This document shows positions 1-11,425 of a stretch of 64,000 nucleotides of DNA, piece by piece; positions within the stretch are counted from its first letter, which is position 1; each line of letters opens with the position of its first letter. Origin of the DNA: Balamuthia mandrillaris. Lineage: Eukaryota; Discosea; Longamoebia; Balamuthiidae. Both the position numbers and the translations under genes were made by a program. The stretch lies in NCBI GenBank assembly GCA_031835245.1, contig JAVKOQ010000018.1, positions 253,001 through 317,000 of the forward strand. The letters run 5' to 3'. The notes below the pieces were generated by a model. That model had not been told where the DNA came from. It saw nothing but the letters and a program-made list of their open reading frames with translations, and searched no databases.

Positions 1-1
1 C

Positions 2-505
2 GACGGAGCAGGCGCCTACACCAAGCAACTTTGTACATATTGTAAAGGAGAGGGGAGGGTGCAGGATACCAAGGAACTGCGGGTGGAAGTTCCAGCTGGG
101 GTCATGCCGGGCATGAAGAAAATCTATGAGCAAGAAGGGGATGCTGGAGAGTACGGCGGAACCACTGGAGACCTCATCGTTGTATTTCGGGTGGCCACCT
201 CCCCCGACTTCATCCGCGAAGGCGACGATGTCATCTGCAAGGCCACTATTTCCTTCTTCCAGGCGGCCCTTGGCGGAGAGCTATGGGTACCTGGTCTCTA
301 TGGCCAAGACGTACGAGTGCAGATCCCGCCAGGCACTCAACCCAACGACGTTCTTCGTATTGAGAACCAAGGCTTTACCAGCGTAACCACCCAGCGCAAA
401 GGCTGCATGTACGTGCGGCTGTCTCTTTCCATTCCTCGCTCTCTCACCTCTCACCAGACCCAACTTCTTCGTCACTGCCAAGCGGAATGGGAGCAGCTCT
501 CTTAG
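2..505 (+). CDS. DnaJ/HSP40 type I co-chaperone, C-terminal part (5' end outside the window)
   Basis: The reading frame is open from base 2 to the TAG at 503-505. The first residues contain CTYCKGEG, the last CxxCxGxG zinc motif of the type I DnaJ cysteine-rich domain, so the J domain and the first zinc repeats lie left of the window. The substrate-binding C-terminal beta domains follow, with the typical VPAGVMPGMKK and VQIPPGTQPNDVLRIENQG segments. Type I DnaJ proteins deliver unfolded clients to Hsp70 and stimulate its ATPase. The glutamine-rich tail after the second beta domain is short, as in bacterial and mitochondrial (Tid1-like) members. No CaaX box is seen at the end, which argues against a cytosolic Ydj1 type. 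Organelle location is inference. The apparent ATG-less start at base 59 is internal GTG codon usage, not a true start. Confidence 0.85.
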   Translation, partial: DGAGAYTKQLCTYCKGEGRVQDTKELRVEVPAGVMPGMKKIYEQEGDAGEYGGTTGDLIVVFRVATSPDFIREGDDVICKATISFFQAALGGELWVPGLYGQDVRVQIPPGTQPNDVLRIENQGFTSVTTQRKGCMYVRLSLSIPRSLTSHQTQLLRHCQAEWEQLS

Positions 506-1277
506 TCTTCATCCTTTCCTCTGACATTCTTCTCTTCTCGTTTTCCCTATTTTTTTTTATTTGCTATTATCATTATTATTCCCTTATTATTATTATTATT
601 ATTGGTTGCACATACATAAACATAACCACATACCTACGTAAACCTCTAGTGGATACACCCTATCCAACCAACCTATAGGAATAACCTGCTGCTGTCTTTC
701 TCTTTCTGTTGTAGTTGTCCTTAGATCTTATGATCTTTGCGATCACAGAGCCGCCTTACCTGTAGGCCTGCACAAAACTAGAAAGCGGAATGGTCGGCTT
801 TTGTGTTTCCAGAATGCTGCGCAGAGCTCTATCACGCTTAAGCCACAACCGCCCTATAACTTTGTGCAAGTTTAATGTATGTATGGGTTTTTTACAACGT
901 ATTCACTGTACCAATGTTGTATTTCTTCTTCCTCTTGCTCTGATAGACCCTCCTCCTGGTGACATAAGCGGTAGCCTTCGGCCTCATTCTCTACTGCTAC
1001 GGTCGGAGCCTCTGCATCTTCTTTTGTTGGCTTCCCTTCGTATAAGGAGTCTCTCTCCTCCGTATTGCACCCCATCCTCCGCCAACTCTTTCCGTGTCAT
1101 CTTTGGCGTTCAAACTGCAAGCGCCAAGCTTGGTACTCTGAAAAACACTAGGTTGACGAAGCGGCAAAAAAATTGTAACCCGAAGAATATAAAAAGCTAT
1201 AATTGTAATACAATTAGTTCTCTTAAATGCAGTTTCTATACCGTGTGGTGTTTTCCGGCGGGATGATGCCTCATGCC
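506..1277. other. Intergenic/3' flanks between DnaJ and the DENN-DUF547 gene
   Basis: The first part is T/AT-rich (a TTA trinucleotide run at about 565-602), consistent with a DnaJ 3' UTR. On the minus strand there is an open acidic stretch at 872-1075 and another frame at 997-1130. Either could be an extra 3' exon of the DENN-DUF547 gene because a good donor (GTAAGG) overlaps that gene's stop codon. No separate gene is supported. Confidence 0.4.
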
Positions 1278-4200
1278 TTACATCTGCCTGAAAGGTTTTG
1301 GGGAGAAGGCCCATCCGGGAGAGGAATACCGGATGTGGAAGCCGCAACCCTCCTGTAGGAGGCTATTGACCGCTTTTTGTAGGTTGCCAGCCAAGTAGGG
1401 GAGTACATGGCGCGTTAGGAGGGTTACATCGTCCTCTTCATTCTCCACAAAGTCCGACTTGTAGCAACGGAACAGTTCTGGTAAAACAATCTACAACGAA
1501 GAGTCAGAATAAAGACGCCTGGTAAGCCAGAGGATAACACAATGAAGAAAAACCTGTTTGCGCTTAGGCTTGGTGTGTACGCAGGAGGTAAGGTACTCTT
1601 CGGTGGCAGTTGTGAGTTGAGCATCGATGTGATCGGCCACATAAAGCCGGAGGCACGGGCTGAATTCGGAGTGAACGGCAAGGGCAAAGTGAACACGACT
1701 GTCCACGTCGGCGATCATGAAGGGGAGACGCGGATCCTCCTCTCCGAAAAGAGGCTTACAAAACCAAGGGAAGGGCCTGTTGGCCCGTAGGATGCCGTGC
1801 TGTATCTCATCCAGAGAAAAGGGCAGCCCTCCGATGTCATAGCATGCTGTTCGTGAGTAGTATCGCCAGTCCAGTGAAGAGCTGGGAAAGCCCACAACCA
1901 CGTAGCCATGGATCGCAAGCACGTTGTAGACGTTGATGAAGAAGGCCTTCCGTTCGGTATCGCTTAACCGTGATAAATCCACCTATTCACGAACGACAAG
2001 AACAATCAGAGTGAATGATGCAACATACCTTGTGGGTCAGTACCTTTCTGAGATCAGCGCACGCTATCTCAAACTTGCGAAACTCTTGACTGGCGCGCAT
2101 GGCTTCCCAATCTACAGACTTACCGTCCGGTTGCACGTGAGCAAAGAACAGTGAAACAATACTACCAAGCAGCTGTTCTGCCAACAAACAGCCATTTTCT
2201 GTAGGGGTCTCTGTTATGCTTTGATAAAGGCCGTTCACAATTCCAAGACTCTCCAATTTCTGTTGTTTTAAGTTAGCTTTTGGACAGAGAGAGGATCAAT
2301 GTAACGCACTTTAGCAATCCTATAGTAATTCTCATTCACGAAGTTTTGGTGACGGAGTACCATCTTTTACGGATTGGTTGGTCAGCTTGCGCAAACAAAC
2401 AAACAAACAAACAAAAGAGCAACCCTACCAAGTGTTTCTTCTCCAGTTTATGTAACACCTCGCTTAATACTATGCGATGTGCAGCACGAGAAATAAAACG
2501 AGGATCACAAAGGTCACGTGCTATCTCCCAGGCCACCTGCATTTCGGTAAGATAAGCGACCCATACGTCCCGCTGACTCCATATGCTAGGCGGCCCAAAG
2601 CAAAATGTTTCTCCTTTTCTTTATTTTGTAAAGCGACGATGATAGATGCGTTGATGAAAGCGAGACTGCGAATAAACTGTTTGCTATCTGCAAGAATGAC
2701 GTACCTTTTGGATTGTGTATATATTCTGATACATGGTAAACCTGGGGGTATGTAGACTTTAAAGTTATAACGCTCCACTTGAGTCAGTTGGTCCAATGTC
2801 GTTATCACAGAAGGTGAATCAGCTTTGCGACCCTTTTGGTATCAAAGCACCAACGATTAGTATTGACCTTATTCGCTCCAAGGCTGTACTTACAGCAAAC
2901 AAGACCCGCCTATTAGTAAGGATAAGTGCTCCTTTTACAACCGACGCTGTGGTCACGTTGCCACTGGACATGTGAAGAACAAATTCTCCATCATCTATGG
3001 TGTTGTATAAAGGGCGCATTTCGTGTTACTGAAAAACAAACAAACAAACAAACAAACAAACAAACAAACAAACAAACAAACAAACAAACAAACAAACAAA
3101 AAACAAACAAACAAACAAACAAACAAACAAACAAACAAACAAACAAACAAACAAACAAACAAACAAACAAACAAACAAACAAACAAACAAACAAACAAAC
3201 AAACAAAACAGGAAAGGGGGTAAACCTAGTGAACGAATATCTTTGCGTAGCCTTCGTGAAGATAGCTTGCGATAAGTTGCTTGCAGGAGATGGACAAACT
3301 TGCTTAGCTTGTTCAATAAAATCCCTTTTTCAACTCCTTTTTTACGGTCTCCTAACAAGGAATATATCCTGTACATTGGCCACAAGTAGGACAAACGGCA
3401 CTTTAAAAACAGACAATAACTAGGATTGCATTAGAAAGAACTAAGATACTTACACCTTTGCCTCTTCTTTGGAGGTAACCACATTGGTGAGGCTGACATA
3501 GCGATGAAAAGCTTTCCATCCAACGCGTTTTTCGTTTGTAGGCATCCAGAGAGCAAGGTTTCTTAAGGATAAGCAGTAGGACCAGTCACCAAGCTCCGTC
3601 TACATAGTAATGAAATGAGCAGAGGAGAGCAAGAAAAGGTGTCATTTTGAAACAGAGAGAGGGAAGAGGAGAAACTTGTGGAGTCTTGGCATCGATAATA
3701 ATAGCATCGGTATCTGTACATGAGCTACCCCTGGGAGTGCGCGTGTTGCTGAGCTGGGAGCCACTGTGATTTATATCACGGCGGTTGTAGTTGGTATTGG
3801 TGGGGTAATCGTCATCATCGTCGTCGTCATCGTCATAGTCAGGGTGGGAGAGCTGTTTATGAGCAGGTGGGTGGATGGTATGAACGGGAGTAGAGGTGCG
3901 GGAGGGCGGACTATTTGGCGCCGATGAGGACCGAGTAGTTGCTCCCGTGTGCATATAGTCGTCATCAGCTTCCAGGTTTTTCCGCTCCTCTTCGGCCAGT
4001 TGGGTTGCCAACAAGGAGTGCACGTAAGAGCCAATGGAGTGTTGTTGCATGGCAACCTCAAGTGCTCTCTTAGGCATTCTAGTAAGGATTCCTGCGACCC
4101 GCTCCCTCGTATAGTCCGTGATGGAATGGTAGCCATACATGAGGCCCCATACGTTGTTATAATCGTGGAGGGCTTGTTCCAGTTGCTTGATGCCACCCAC

Positions 4201-5805
4201 CTCCTCCAACAGCCTGGCCCGCAATAAATAATACTGGGCAACCTCTGCTCTCTCTTCTATACAAGTGGTAAGGCTGCTCACCATATCCTCGTATCTGGCG
4301 CCTATCGTCATGAAGCTTTCCACCGACAAGGTAGGAAACCCATCAAAACAGCCGATCGTTGGGCTTGACGAACTTATTTCTTTGCCATTATGTTGGTGTG
4401 ACTGTGTTTGTTGTCGCTGTTGAGCATATATAGGCTTAAGGTATTGTGGTGGCGGCAACGGAGAGTCCTCTGTCGCAGACACTGAGGTGGTAGTTGTTAT
4501 GGCAGCGGTGGCTGTAGTCATAATTGTATCCGATTCCGGTGAGACCTTTCTGCATAACACTTCAGCTCTTGGCGTTGAGGAGAGGGAAGAACAGGTGAAG
4601 GACGGCAGGCGAGGACGAGGCAAGGTGAGCACCGAAGAAGGTTTGCAAAAACGCGAGAGCAAGAACGTAACGGCACCGTCTATTTGACCTGGTTGGAGAA
4701 AGGTGTACTCTTCCGTGTGTCTACTTAAAGACAGCTGAAGAGGAGGTGTGGTTGGCAAGTAGTTTGCAGAGGTTTCATCTCGAAGGCCTTTCCTTCGACC
4801 TTTCGTTATTGGTCCCTCTCTGGAGGCGCTTCGTTCTCTTTGTTTTTGCCGTTTAAAGTTAAGAAGGTCCTCAAAGAGGTCATTGGCTCCATGCTTTCGT
4901 TCCTGTATGAATGCCATCCATACCTCAGTCATGAAGAACGTTTCATAAAATTCCTAAAGGAGAGAATCAAGAAAAAGAGGTAAATGAAAGGTGATAAACA
5001 GTAACTTCACGAACAAGCAGAAGGCAAGCAAAAGCAACAAATATGACCTGGGAGGAGTCAGGTTGGTCGTTCAAATAAGCGGTTTCATCAAAGATAATAG
5101 AGTCACCTATTGGGCTTGTAGAGGAAGGGGAATAGCCGGTGATGTAAGCGGCATAGTTACCAAAGAGGCGAGCAAAGAACAGCAAAAAGGCGATGCGAAT
5201 GCGTTGTTCGCAATGCTGCCAATCAATACAAGCACGGCTCTTGTTGTTGGGAAAGGCAAGGTCGATATCTGCCAGCTCTGGATGCAAAATTTCCCTCAGT
5301 GTGTCCAGCAGCTTGGCCTTAGGTCCTGCTGGAAAATCTACTCCGTCTGTTATACTGGCCGCTAGGCCTTCAGATGACTTAATCCTGTTGTTATCGAGGT
5401 CTACCAGTACCACCTATACCCGTAGTCACCTTGAGATCAATAAAGAACGAGAACGAGAATAATACAGAATGTAAAATACCTCCTGCAAAGGGGGAAGAGC
5501 ATCTAAATAGGCGGCATTCATGCCCATAATAAAGGGCGTGGGAGCCTCAGCGCAAGTAAGGAGTTTTTTGGCGAGAATGGGGATGTATACTCTGCTCCAA
5601 CGAAAGGGATACATCAATGCGCTCAAGCCTTCTGCTACCTGCGAGAGAAGTGCGTTTTGGCGGGAATACAACAACACTTTCTTTTCCAGCAGGGCGGCCA
5701 GTAACAGGTCTACCACGTTGCCAGCATCCAACGCACTAAACATCGCACGCAGAGAAAACTACGTCGTCATCGAATCATCAAGGGAAGACTATTAGTCATA
5801 TTCTG

Positions 5806-5836
<31 letters not shown>

Positions 5837-7326
5837 GACGAGCAACGAAACAAAGAGCAGAGAATGAGCTTACATCAAGCAAAGGAAATCCATTTAAAGC
5901 TGGTCGAAACAAATGAATGACGCCCTGCTTCGTATCCGTCATGGCTTCACTGACCTCATTCTCCACCTTCAATTTCTTTTCCTTCTCCGTTCCCTCCTGC
6001 GTTTGGGTGCAAGCAAGATTCTCTTCCTCCTGTTCCTCGTTCTCTTTATGGTCAATCCAAAAATCATTTTTACCCTGCTCCGCCGACCGGTCTTTCTCTT
6101 CTTCAAGTTTATCATTCAGCCCCTCGTCTACGAATTGCTGTTGTTGAAATAATAGTACTCCTTCCTCTTCTTGGTCTCTCTTCCCTTCTTCCTCTTCTTT
6201 TTCTTCATCGTCGTCCTTCGCTTCTTTCTGCTCTTCTTTCGCTGCCTTGCTTGCTTTCTCCTCTTTTTCTTTGTTCTCTTCATTTTCTTCGTTTTGTTCC
6301 TTCTCTTCTTTCTTTATTGATGCTTCATTGCCTGTTTTCTTATCTTCGTTAGCTTCCTTTTCGGTTTTCTCGTATGTCTCTTCTGTCTCTCCCTTATCCA
6401 CTTCAACAACTATTGGTGATGATGCCGACAATGAAGATGATAGTGGTAATGGTGACGATGATGGTGGAGGTAATGATAGTGATGGAAGCAGTGTTGAGGG
6501 CGGTGAGGGCAATGTGAGGGCGAGCGCAACTTGGCCAGGCGGAGGCAGCAGAGTCTCCAACAAAAGGTTGGAGAGGAATGACGCCAGCAACGAAGACGTA
6601 TAGGAGTAGCACCATTCTTGTTGCTGTTGATGTAACGTGGATAGTTGGCTGCATAGTCGAGCCGTGTGAAGGTAGGCAGAGTAGAGGGAGGTCAGGTAAC
6701 GCTTGAACACGTCGTGAAAGGCAAGCCTTGATACCACGCACATGCATTTGGGGACGTAACGCTTGGTTGTTGCGTTCACGCCTTGCGAGCAAAGAGGAGA
6801 AGAAGAGCAGCATGACGAGCAAAGGCACAACACCTCGTCAAAGACCAAACAGGAGCAGTAGAGGTGAGCCCCGACGGCATCCGTCAGCACGAAGGTAAAG
6901 AACTTGGGTGCTTCCCTTCTTGCTTTGATGCGAAGGCCATCCGGCATGCAGAACTGCGTTTCATGGGCAACAAGGGTGCCAAGCCATTGCATTCATGGGC
7001 AGAACAACAAAAGCTCAGAATACACGAACAAAAGGAGAAGGAGAGAGGAGGGAGGAGACAGCATCAGCAGGTTTGAGCACAGGTCTCCGACGAAAGAAAA
7101 GACATGAAAACGAAAAACGTACCATGGCTATGTCTCTCAGCAGCAACGCGTCTTCTTTTGAGGGCGCGGGAAGCACTTGCAGCACTTCTCCATAGTACTC
7201 CATCTCCTCCTCCTCCTCCTCCTGTGCCTGTTCATGTGCCTCCGCTTCTCTGTGCTCCCGATCAACAACAAAGGAGGGTCCAGCCCCAACCACCACAAAG
7301 TGTTGCACCAACGTGAAGTCCTTCAT
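1278..7326 (-). CDS. DENN-GRAM-DUF547 multidomain protein, about 1,570-1,590 residues
   Basis: Predicted exons from 5' to 3': 7326-7123, 6953-5874, 5758-5480, 5413-5048, 4953-3676, 3599-3454, 3368-3226, 2994-2894, 2832-2742, 2687-2429 (with one internal 41- or 101-nt intron), 2259-2029, 1982-1554, 1490-1278. All junction phases agree and the total is divisible by three. Domains in order are: uDENN (exon 1 and start of exon 2, FCMPDGLRI, FFTFVLTD) with a long Glu/Lys-rich insert (about 5900-6400); cDENN (exon 3, EKKVLLYSRQNALLSQ, PYL-like IPILAKKLL); dDENN (exons 4 and 5); a Ser/Asp-rich linker; a GRAM/PH-like piece (LILTNRRVLFA); and a DUF547 domain (ERKAFFINVYNVLAIHGY ... LPELFRCYKSDF). DENN modules are Rab guanine-nucleotide exchange factors, GRAM binds membrane lipid, and DUF547 has no known activity but resembles cysteine-protease folds. 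A membrane-trafficking role is inference. Exon 1 may be preceded by a 5' UTR exon, since a GTAAGT lies at about 7350. Confidence 0.78.
3033..3208. repeat. (CAAA)n microsatellite in a DENN-DUF547 intron
   Basis: About 175 bp of CAAA/ACAA units with one extra A near 3101. It sits inside the intron between exons 3368-3226 and 2994-2894. On the gene's sense (minus) strand it reads TTTG and ends just upstream of the region used as acceptor. Confidence 0.95.
5804..5833. repeat. (GA)n in a DENN-DUF547 intron
   Basis: Short GA dinucleotide run between exons 6953-5874 and 5758-5480. It reads CT on the sense (minus) strand, just 5' of the acceptor region. Confidence 0.9.
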
Positions 7327-7783
7327 CCTTTCCGTTTTTTTCAGCCGTACTTACGGTGGCTGCGGCGGCTAGTAATGCTGAACAGAGGGGAGGAACCCGT
7401 TGCGGCGGTTTTGTTCGTTGGGGTGGGTGGGGTGGGGTGTGGGTGAGGTGGAGTGGGGTGGGGTGGGGTGGGGTGGTGGGGTGGGGTGGGGTGGGGTTAC
7501 GTGTGTGTCTTCAGGGCAGGCGTTTTTCTTCTTCTTCTGTTTCGAAGATGGTGCACACCCCCTCCTCCTTTTGTGTTGCTATTGTGCACAACACACACAT
7601 TTACCCCTAACTCACCCCAACTTGTGCACAATAGTCCGCATGAATTACCCACCCACCACTGAAACAAAAAAAGAGAGAGAGAGAGGGAGAGGGAGGGCTG
7701 AACTGCAGAGAAGGCGGCGAGAGGAGAGAGGGACGGAGCAGTTGGGTTTTGATTTGAATTTTTTTTTTTTTGAGAGGAGCAAT
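7327..7783. promoter_or_regulatory. Divergent promoter region of DENN-DUF547 (-) and NDUFS6 (+)
   Basis: The 457 bp between the two start codons contain a plus-strand GGGGT/GGGTG array, a T-rich and CA-rich stretch, a short GA run (7675-7692) and a poly-T tract (7759-7771) just before the NDUFS6 ATG. No TATA box could be assigned with confidence. Confidence 0.5.
7414..7498 (+). repeat. G-rich GGGGT array, potential G-quadruplex
   Basis: About 85 bases made almost only of G and T with more than eight runs of three or four G (units GGGGT, GGGGTG). Sequence like this meets the usual G3+N1-7 pattern for intramolecular quadruplexes. It lies between two divergent start codons. Confidence 0.9.
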
Positions 7784-8657
7784 ATGCTGAGACGCGCAGC
7801 TTCTTTTTCGTTGGTTTCGGTGGGTGGCTCCGCACGACGCCACGCCCTGCCCACAGCGAGACGTTGCGAGGCCATGCTGGCCTCCAACGTGGTCGGCGGC
7901 GGTCGCTTTAGATTGTATGGCACCAACACCGAACGCAACCCCAACGACGCCTACCACAACCTCCAAGAGGACCGCTCCGGTGATCTTTACCAGGTTCGCG
8001 TGCTTGGCTTTGTTGTTGTTGTACTCGGCAGGTTCTCACCTTTGCTTCTTTTTGTATGGCCAGCCAACCCCTGCTGAGGACTTGATCTCGCAAGTGCCCC
8101 CTCAATTCGTTGACGGGCCTACTGCTGTTTGCGACGGAGGTACGTCGCCCTCCTTCCTTGTGTTTATATTCCTTGGCTCTTCTATGTTCTTTGTCCTTCT
8201 GTGCCCCCTTCTCCCTTCCTATCTCTACTCCTGCTGTCCCTTCACCTTCTCTCTCTCTCTCTCTCTCTCTCCTGTTCTCTCTCCACTTCCCTTCTCTCTT
8301 GAAGCTGCCTGCTTCTTCTCTATATTTAGCTTGTTGTTTCTCCTTCTCCTTCTCCTTCTTCTCCTTCTCCTTCTCCTTCTCCTTCTCCTTCTCCTTCTCC
8401 TTCTCCTTCTCCTTCTCCTTCTCCTTCTCCTTCTCCTTCTCCTTCTCCTTCTCCTTCTCCTTCTCCTTCTCCTTCTCCTTCTCCTTCCCCCTCTTGCTAC
8501 CTCAGTTTGCGTTCGTCTTACCGGAATACGTTTTTGATACCATGAACTAGGGGGTGCATTGGGCCACCCTCGTATTTACATAAATGTGGAGAAGCCTGGC
8601 GTTCACGCATGTGGCTACTGCGGGCTTCGGTTCACACGGGCGCCCGGCCATCACTGA
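7784..8657 (+). CDS. NDUFS6: NADH:ubiquinone oxidoreductase 13-kDa subunit NDUFS6, mitochondrial complex I
   Basis: Three exons, 7784-7993, 8064-8139 and 8551-8657, join in phase into 130 residues. The N-terminus is rich in Arg, Ala and Ser with no acidic residues ([10 protein letters not shown]), as expected of a mitochondrial presequence. The third exon carries the family signature [13 protein letters not shown] followed by CGYCGLRF and a C-terminal His pair. The Cys/His set binds zinc in NDUFS6, a subunit near the N-module needed for late complex I assembly. The length fits the family. The second intron (8140-8550) is filled largely by a TTCTCC hexamer repeat. The gene stands head to head with the DENN-DUF547 gene and upstream of isovaleryl-CoA dehydrogenase. 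Confidence 0.93.
8339..8487. repeat. (TTCTCC)n hexamer microsatellite in NDUFS6 intron 2
   Basis: About 150 bp of almost perfect TTCTCC units on the plus (sense) strand, about 60 bp before the acceptor of exon 3. A short CT run precedes it at about 8250-8272. Confidence 0.95.
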
Positions 8658-9115
8658 GCGTTTGTTGGAGGTATTCGACAGAGAAGTTTATCCTTCAAAG
8701 AAACATGCTGCAGGCTGTGTTTCACCAGCCAGCAGCACTCACAACAACCACAATCTCTACTATTACTATAACTGCTCACTCTCTCTATACATCTGATATT
8801 TGAACAAAAAACCATCATCATGTTTGTTTGCAGCAGCAGCGCATCAACTGTGGGAAAGTGGTGGTGGTGGTTACCCCTTTCGCCAGCCTGCTTTGGCTGC
8901 TTCGTTTCTCGTTTTATGTTATTTCCTCTTATGCTCTGCTCTTCTCTTCTCTTTTCCTTTTTTTTTTTTTTTTCGTTTTTTTTTTTTCAAATTCAACAAC
9001 AACAACAACAAAAAAAAGAGTATAAAGCAAACAATACTACAGCAGCTGCTGCCCAGTAGTCTACTGCCAGCAACCGAGCAAAAGGGATTCAACGTTGTTG
9101 TTCACGCGAAGAAGA
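8658..9115. other. Intergenic between NDUFS6 and IVD
   Basis: Contains the NDUFS6 3' flank, a poly-T block (8958-8990) and an ACA/AAC trinucleotide run (8995-9011). No gene is visible. Confidence 0.6.
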
Positions 9116-9601
9116 ATGCGCAAGTTAGCAGCAGCCAATAGAAGCTTTGCCAGCGTGGTTGGGGTGGGCGGAACGCCCAGCTGCTCCCTCCCCACCAGAA
9201 GAGCCGTTTCCTCTCTGTGGCAGCAGAAGCAACGGTTGGCCGCTCGTGGCTACGTTAGCAGCCTTAAGGACACCATAGGGGAGGGCCTCCTCGACGACAC
9301 CCAAAAGGAACTTAGGGACAGCATCCACCAATTCGCTCAGTCCGAGATCGCCCCTCTGGCTGCTGAGACCGACCGCCAAAACGCCTTTCCCATGGTCCGT
9401 GATCCCTTTTCCCTTCTTCTGCTTCCTTTTATTCCTTTGTGTAAACCTCGTTGGTGGGGTGAGCTTGCCTAACCACGCCTTTCCATTTTTTGCAGCACCT
9501 CTGGAAGAAACTGGGGGAAGCCTCTGTCTTGGGCATTACTGCACCCAGTACGTCACTCTTTCACTCGTTCCATGCTTCTATGTTCTCCTGCGCTCTCTAG
9601 T

Positions 9602-9632
<31 letters not shown>

Positions 9633-11174
9633 CTCTCTCTCTCTTCTCTTGATCTCTGCTCATTTTTTTTGTTGTGATGGTCTGTAACAGCGGAATATGG
9701 AGGACTTGGCTTGGGTTACTTGGAACACTGCATAGCAATGGAGGAGATCAGCAGGGCCTCTGGTTCCATTGGCCTAAGTTACGGAGCACACAGCAATCTC
9801 TGCGTAAATCAGTTGGTCAGGAATGCTAATACCACCCAAAAGAAGAAGTATTTACCAAAGGTGCGTTTTATCCTCGTTTGATATTGTATACCAAAGGGAG
9901 AGAGAGGGAGAGAGCACGAGAAGAGACCTATGTGCCATATCGTTGACGAGCTGTAACACAAAATAACCGATTAGTTGATATCTGGGGACTTCGTGGGTGC
10001 GCTGGCAATGAGCGAGCCCGGCTCTGGTTCTGATGTTGTATCAATGAAGACAAAGGCTGAGAAGAAGGGAAATAAGTGGGTGCTCAACGGTAACAAGTTT
10101 TGGATAACGAATGGTCCCGATGCCAACGTACTTATTGTCTATGCTAAGACACATGACGTAAAGCCCAACTCCATAACCGCCTTCATTGTGGAGAAAGGCA
10201 TGCCTGGCTTCAGCACTGCCCAAAAGCTGGACAAACTTGGCATGCGAGGCTCCAATACATGCGAGGTACTCACTTTTCTTTTTTGCTTTTTACCACAATT
10301 CTACCCTGACCTCTCTCTCTCTCTCACTCTGCTTCTCACTCTACCTACAGTTGGTATTTGAAAACTGCGAAGTGAGCGGTACGTTCCTTCCTGAGAAAAA
10401 CATGCTCAGAGCTGCTCACTTTCTTTTGTTTCGTGTTAAACAGACGAACAGGTTTTGGGTCAGCCTGGCAAAGGCGTCTACGTCCTCATGAGTGGTTTGG
10501 ATTACGAACGGCTCGTGCTTTCTGCAGGACCGCTTGGGTACGTTCTGAACGCCCTTGAACAAAGAATCGTCTTTCTAACCGTGGCTCGTGTTATGGTCAT
10601 TACGATAGTATAATGCAAGCATGCATGGACACGGTTCTGCCCTACGTCCATGACCGAGAACAATTTGGACAACCCATTGGCACTTTCCAAGTACGTTTTC
10701 CGCACATTACCTTCAGCCTACCAATGGAGACTTACCCAACTGAACCTCCCATCTCATAATGCTTTTATGTGAAGCTGATGCAAGGCAAGTTAGCTGATAT
10801 GTACACGTCGCTGGGAGCCACTCGTGCCTACGTTTATTCCGTAGCTCGCGCCTGTGACAGTGGCACCGCTGATCCCAAGGTTTTATCTTCTCTCTTCCCT
10901 CTTCTCTCGCCCTTTACCCGCTCACAAACAATGAACACCATAATAAAAGGATTGCGCGGGTGTTATACTGTACGCAGCAGAGAAAGCCACGCAGATGGCA
11001 CTGCAGGCCATTCAGTGCCTTGGTGGTAATGGTTACATCAATGAGTTTCCAACAGGTCGCCTTCTGCGTGACGCGAAGCTGTACGAGATAGGCGCTGGCA
11101 CCAGCGAAATCCGCAGGATGCTCATCGGGCGAGAGATCAACAAGGCGTATGGTGTCAAGAATACCAAACAATAA
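9116..11174 (+). CDS. IVD: Isovaleryl-CoA dehydrogenase, mitochondrial
   Basis: Nine exons close in phase: 9116-9394, 9496-9547, 9691-9860, 9975-10265, 10351-10378, 10444-10537, 10609-10690, 10775-10879, 10950-11174 (441 residues). It is a member of the acyl-CoA dehydrogenase family, which oxidises isovaleryl-CoA in leucine breakdown with FAD and passes electrons to ETF. Seen: a basic mitochondrial leader; the FAD/substrate motif [54 protein letters not shown], whose Glu is at the position of the IVD catalytic base (E254 in human), which separates IVD from the other acyl-CoA dehydrogenases; and the C-terminal [12 protein letters not shown] and [12 protein letters not shown]. The fifth exon is only 28 nt. 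Intron 2 has a CT run. An AATAAA signal lies at about 11352. Confidence 0.93.
9601..9650. repeat. (CT)n in an IVD intron
   Basis: CT dinucleotide run with one interruption, on the sense strand, about 40 bp before the acceptor of exon 3. Confidence 0.9.
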
Positions 11175-11257
11175 TTATTTAAAGTTGCGTTATCCCTGTT
11201 GCGTGTTATCGTGGTTCTCAACGGAAAGAGTGGCAACGGAAAGAGCAGAGGGAGGGG

Positions 11258-11294
<37 letters not shown>

Positions 11295-11425
11295 GAAGGA
11301 GGCCGCAGGACAAGCTGTATTGCAACATGGTCTTTGTTCTGTAGTTCGAGCAATAAAACCTTTCTTTATTTTCGAGGACCTTTGATGTTAGAGACGACCT
11401 GAACAGAGGCTGAGTTCGTTCAAAA
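11175..11425. other. Convergent 3' flanks of IVD (+) and the zinc protein gene (-)
   Basis: Holds a GA run at 11264-11291 and AATAAA at about 11352 on the plus strand. No coding potential that matches either neighbour. Confidence 0.6.

Noticed and set aside
2991-3223. ORFs coding for repeated Phe-Val-Cys-Leu or Asn-Lys-Gln-Thr across the CAAA array
   Set aside because: They are translations of a tetramer repeat in an intron; open in several frames only because the unit contains no stop.
3586-7326. Treating the DENN part and the DUF547 part as two genes
   Set aside because: The intervening small exons keep a continuous phase and there is no obvious promoter-sized gap; kept as one gene but flagged for transcript proof.
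7400-8077. 225-residue plus-strand ORF spanning the GGGGT array and the NDUFS6 start
   Set aside because: The first 120 codons are low-complexity Gly/Val/Trp; the NDUFS6 family starts at the ATG at 7784 with a mitochondrial leader.
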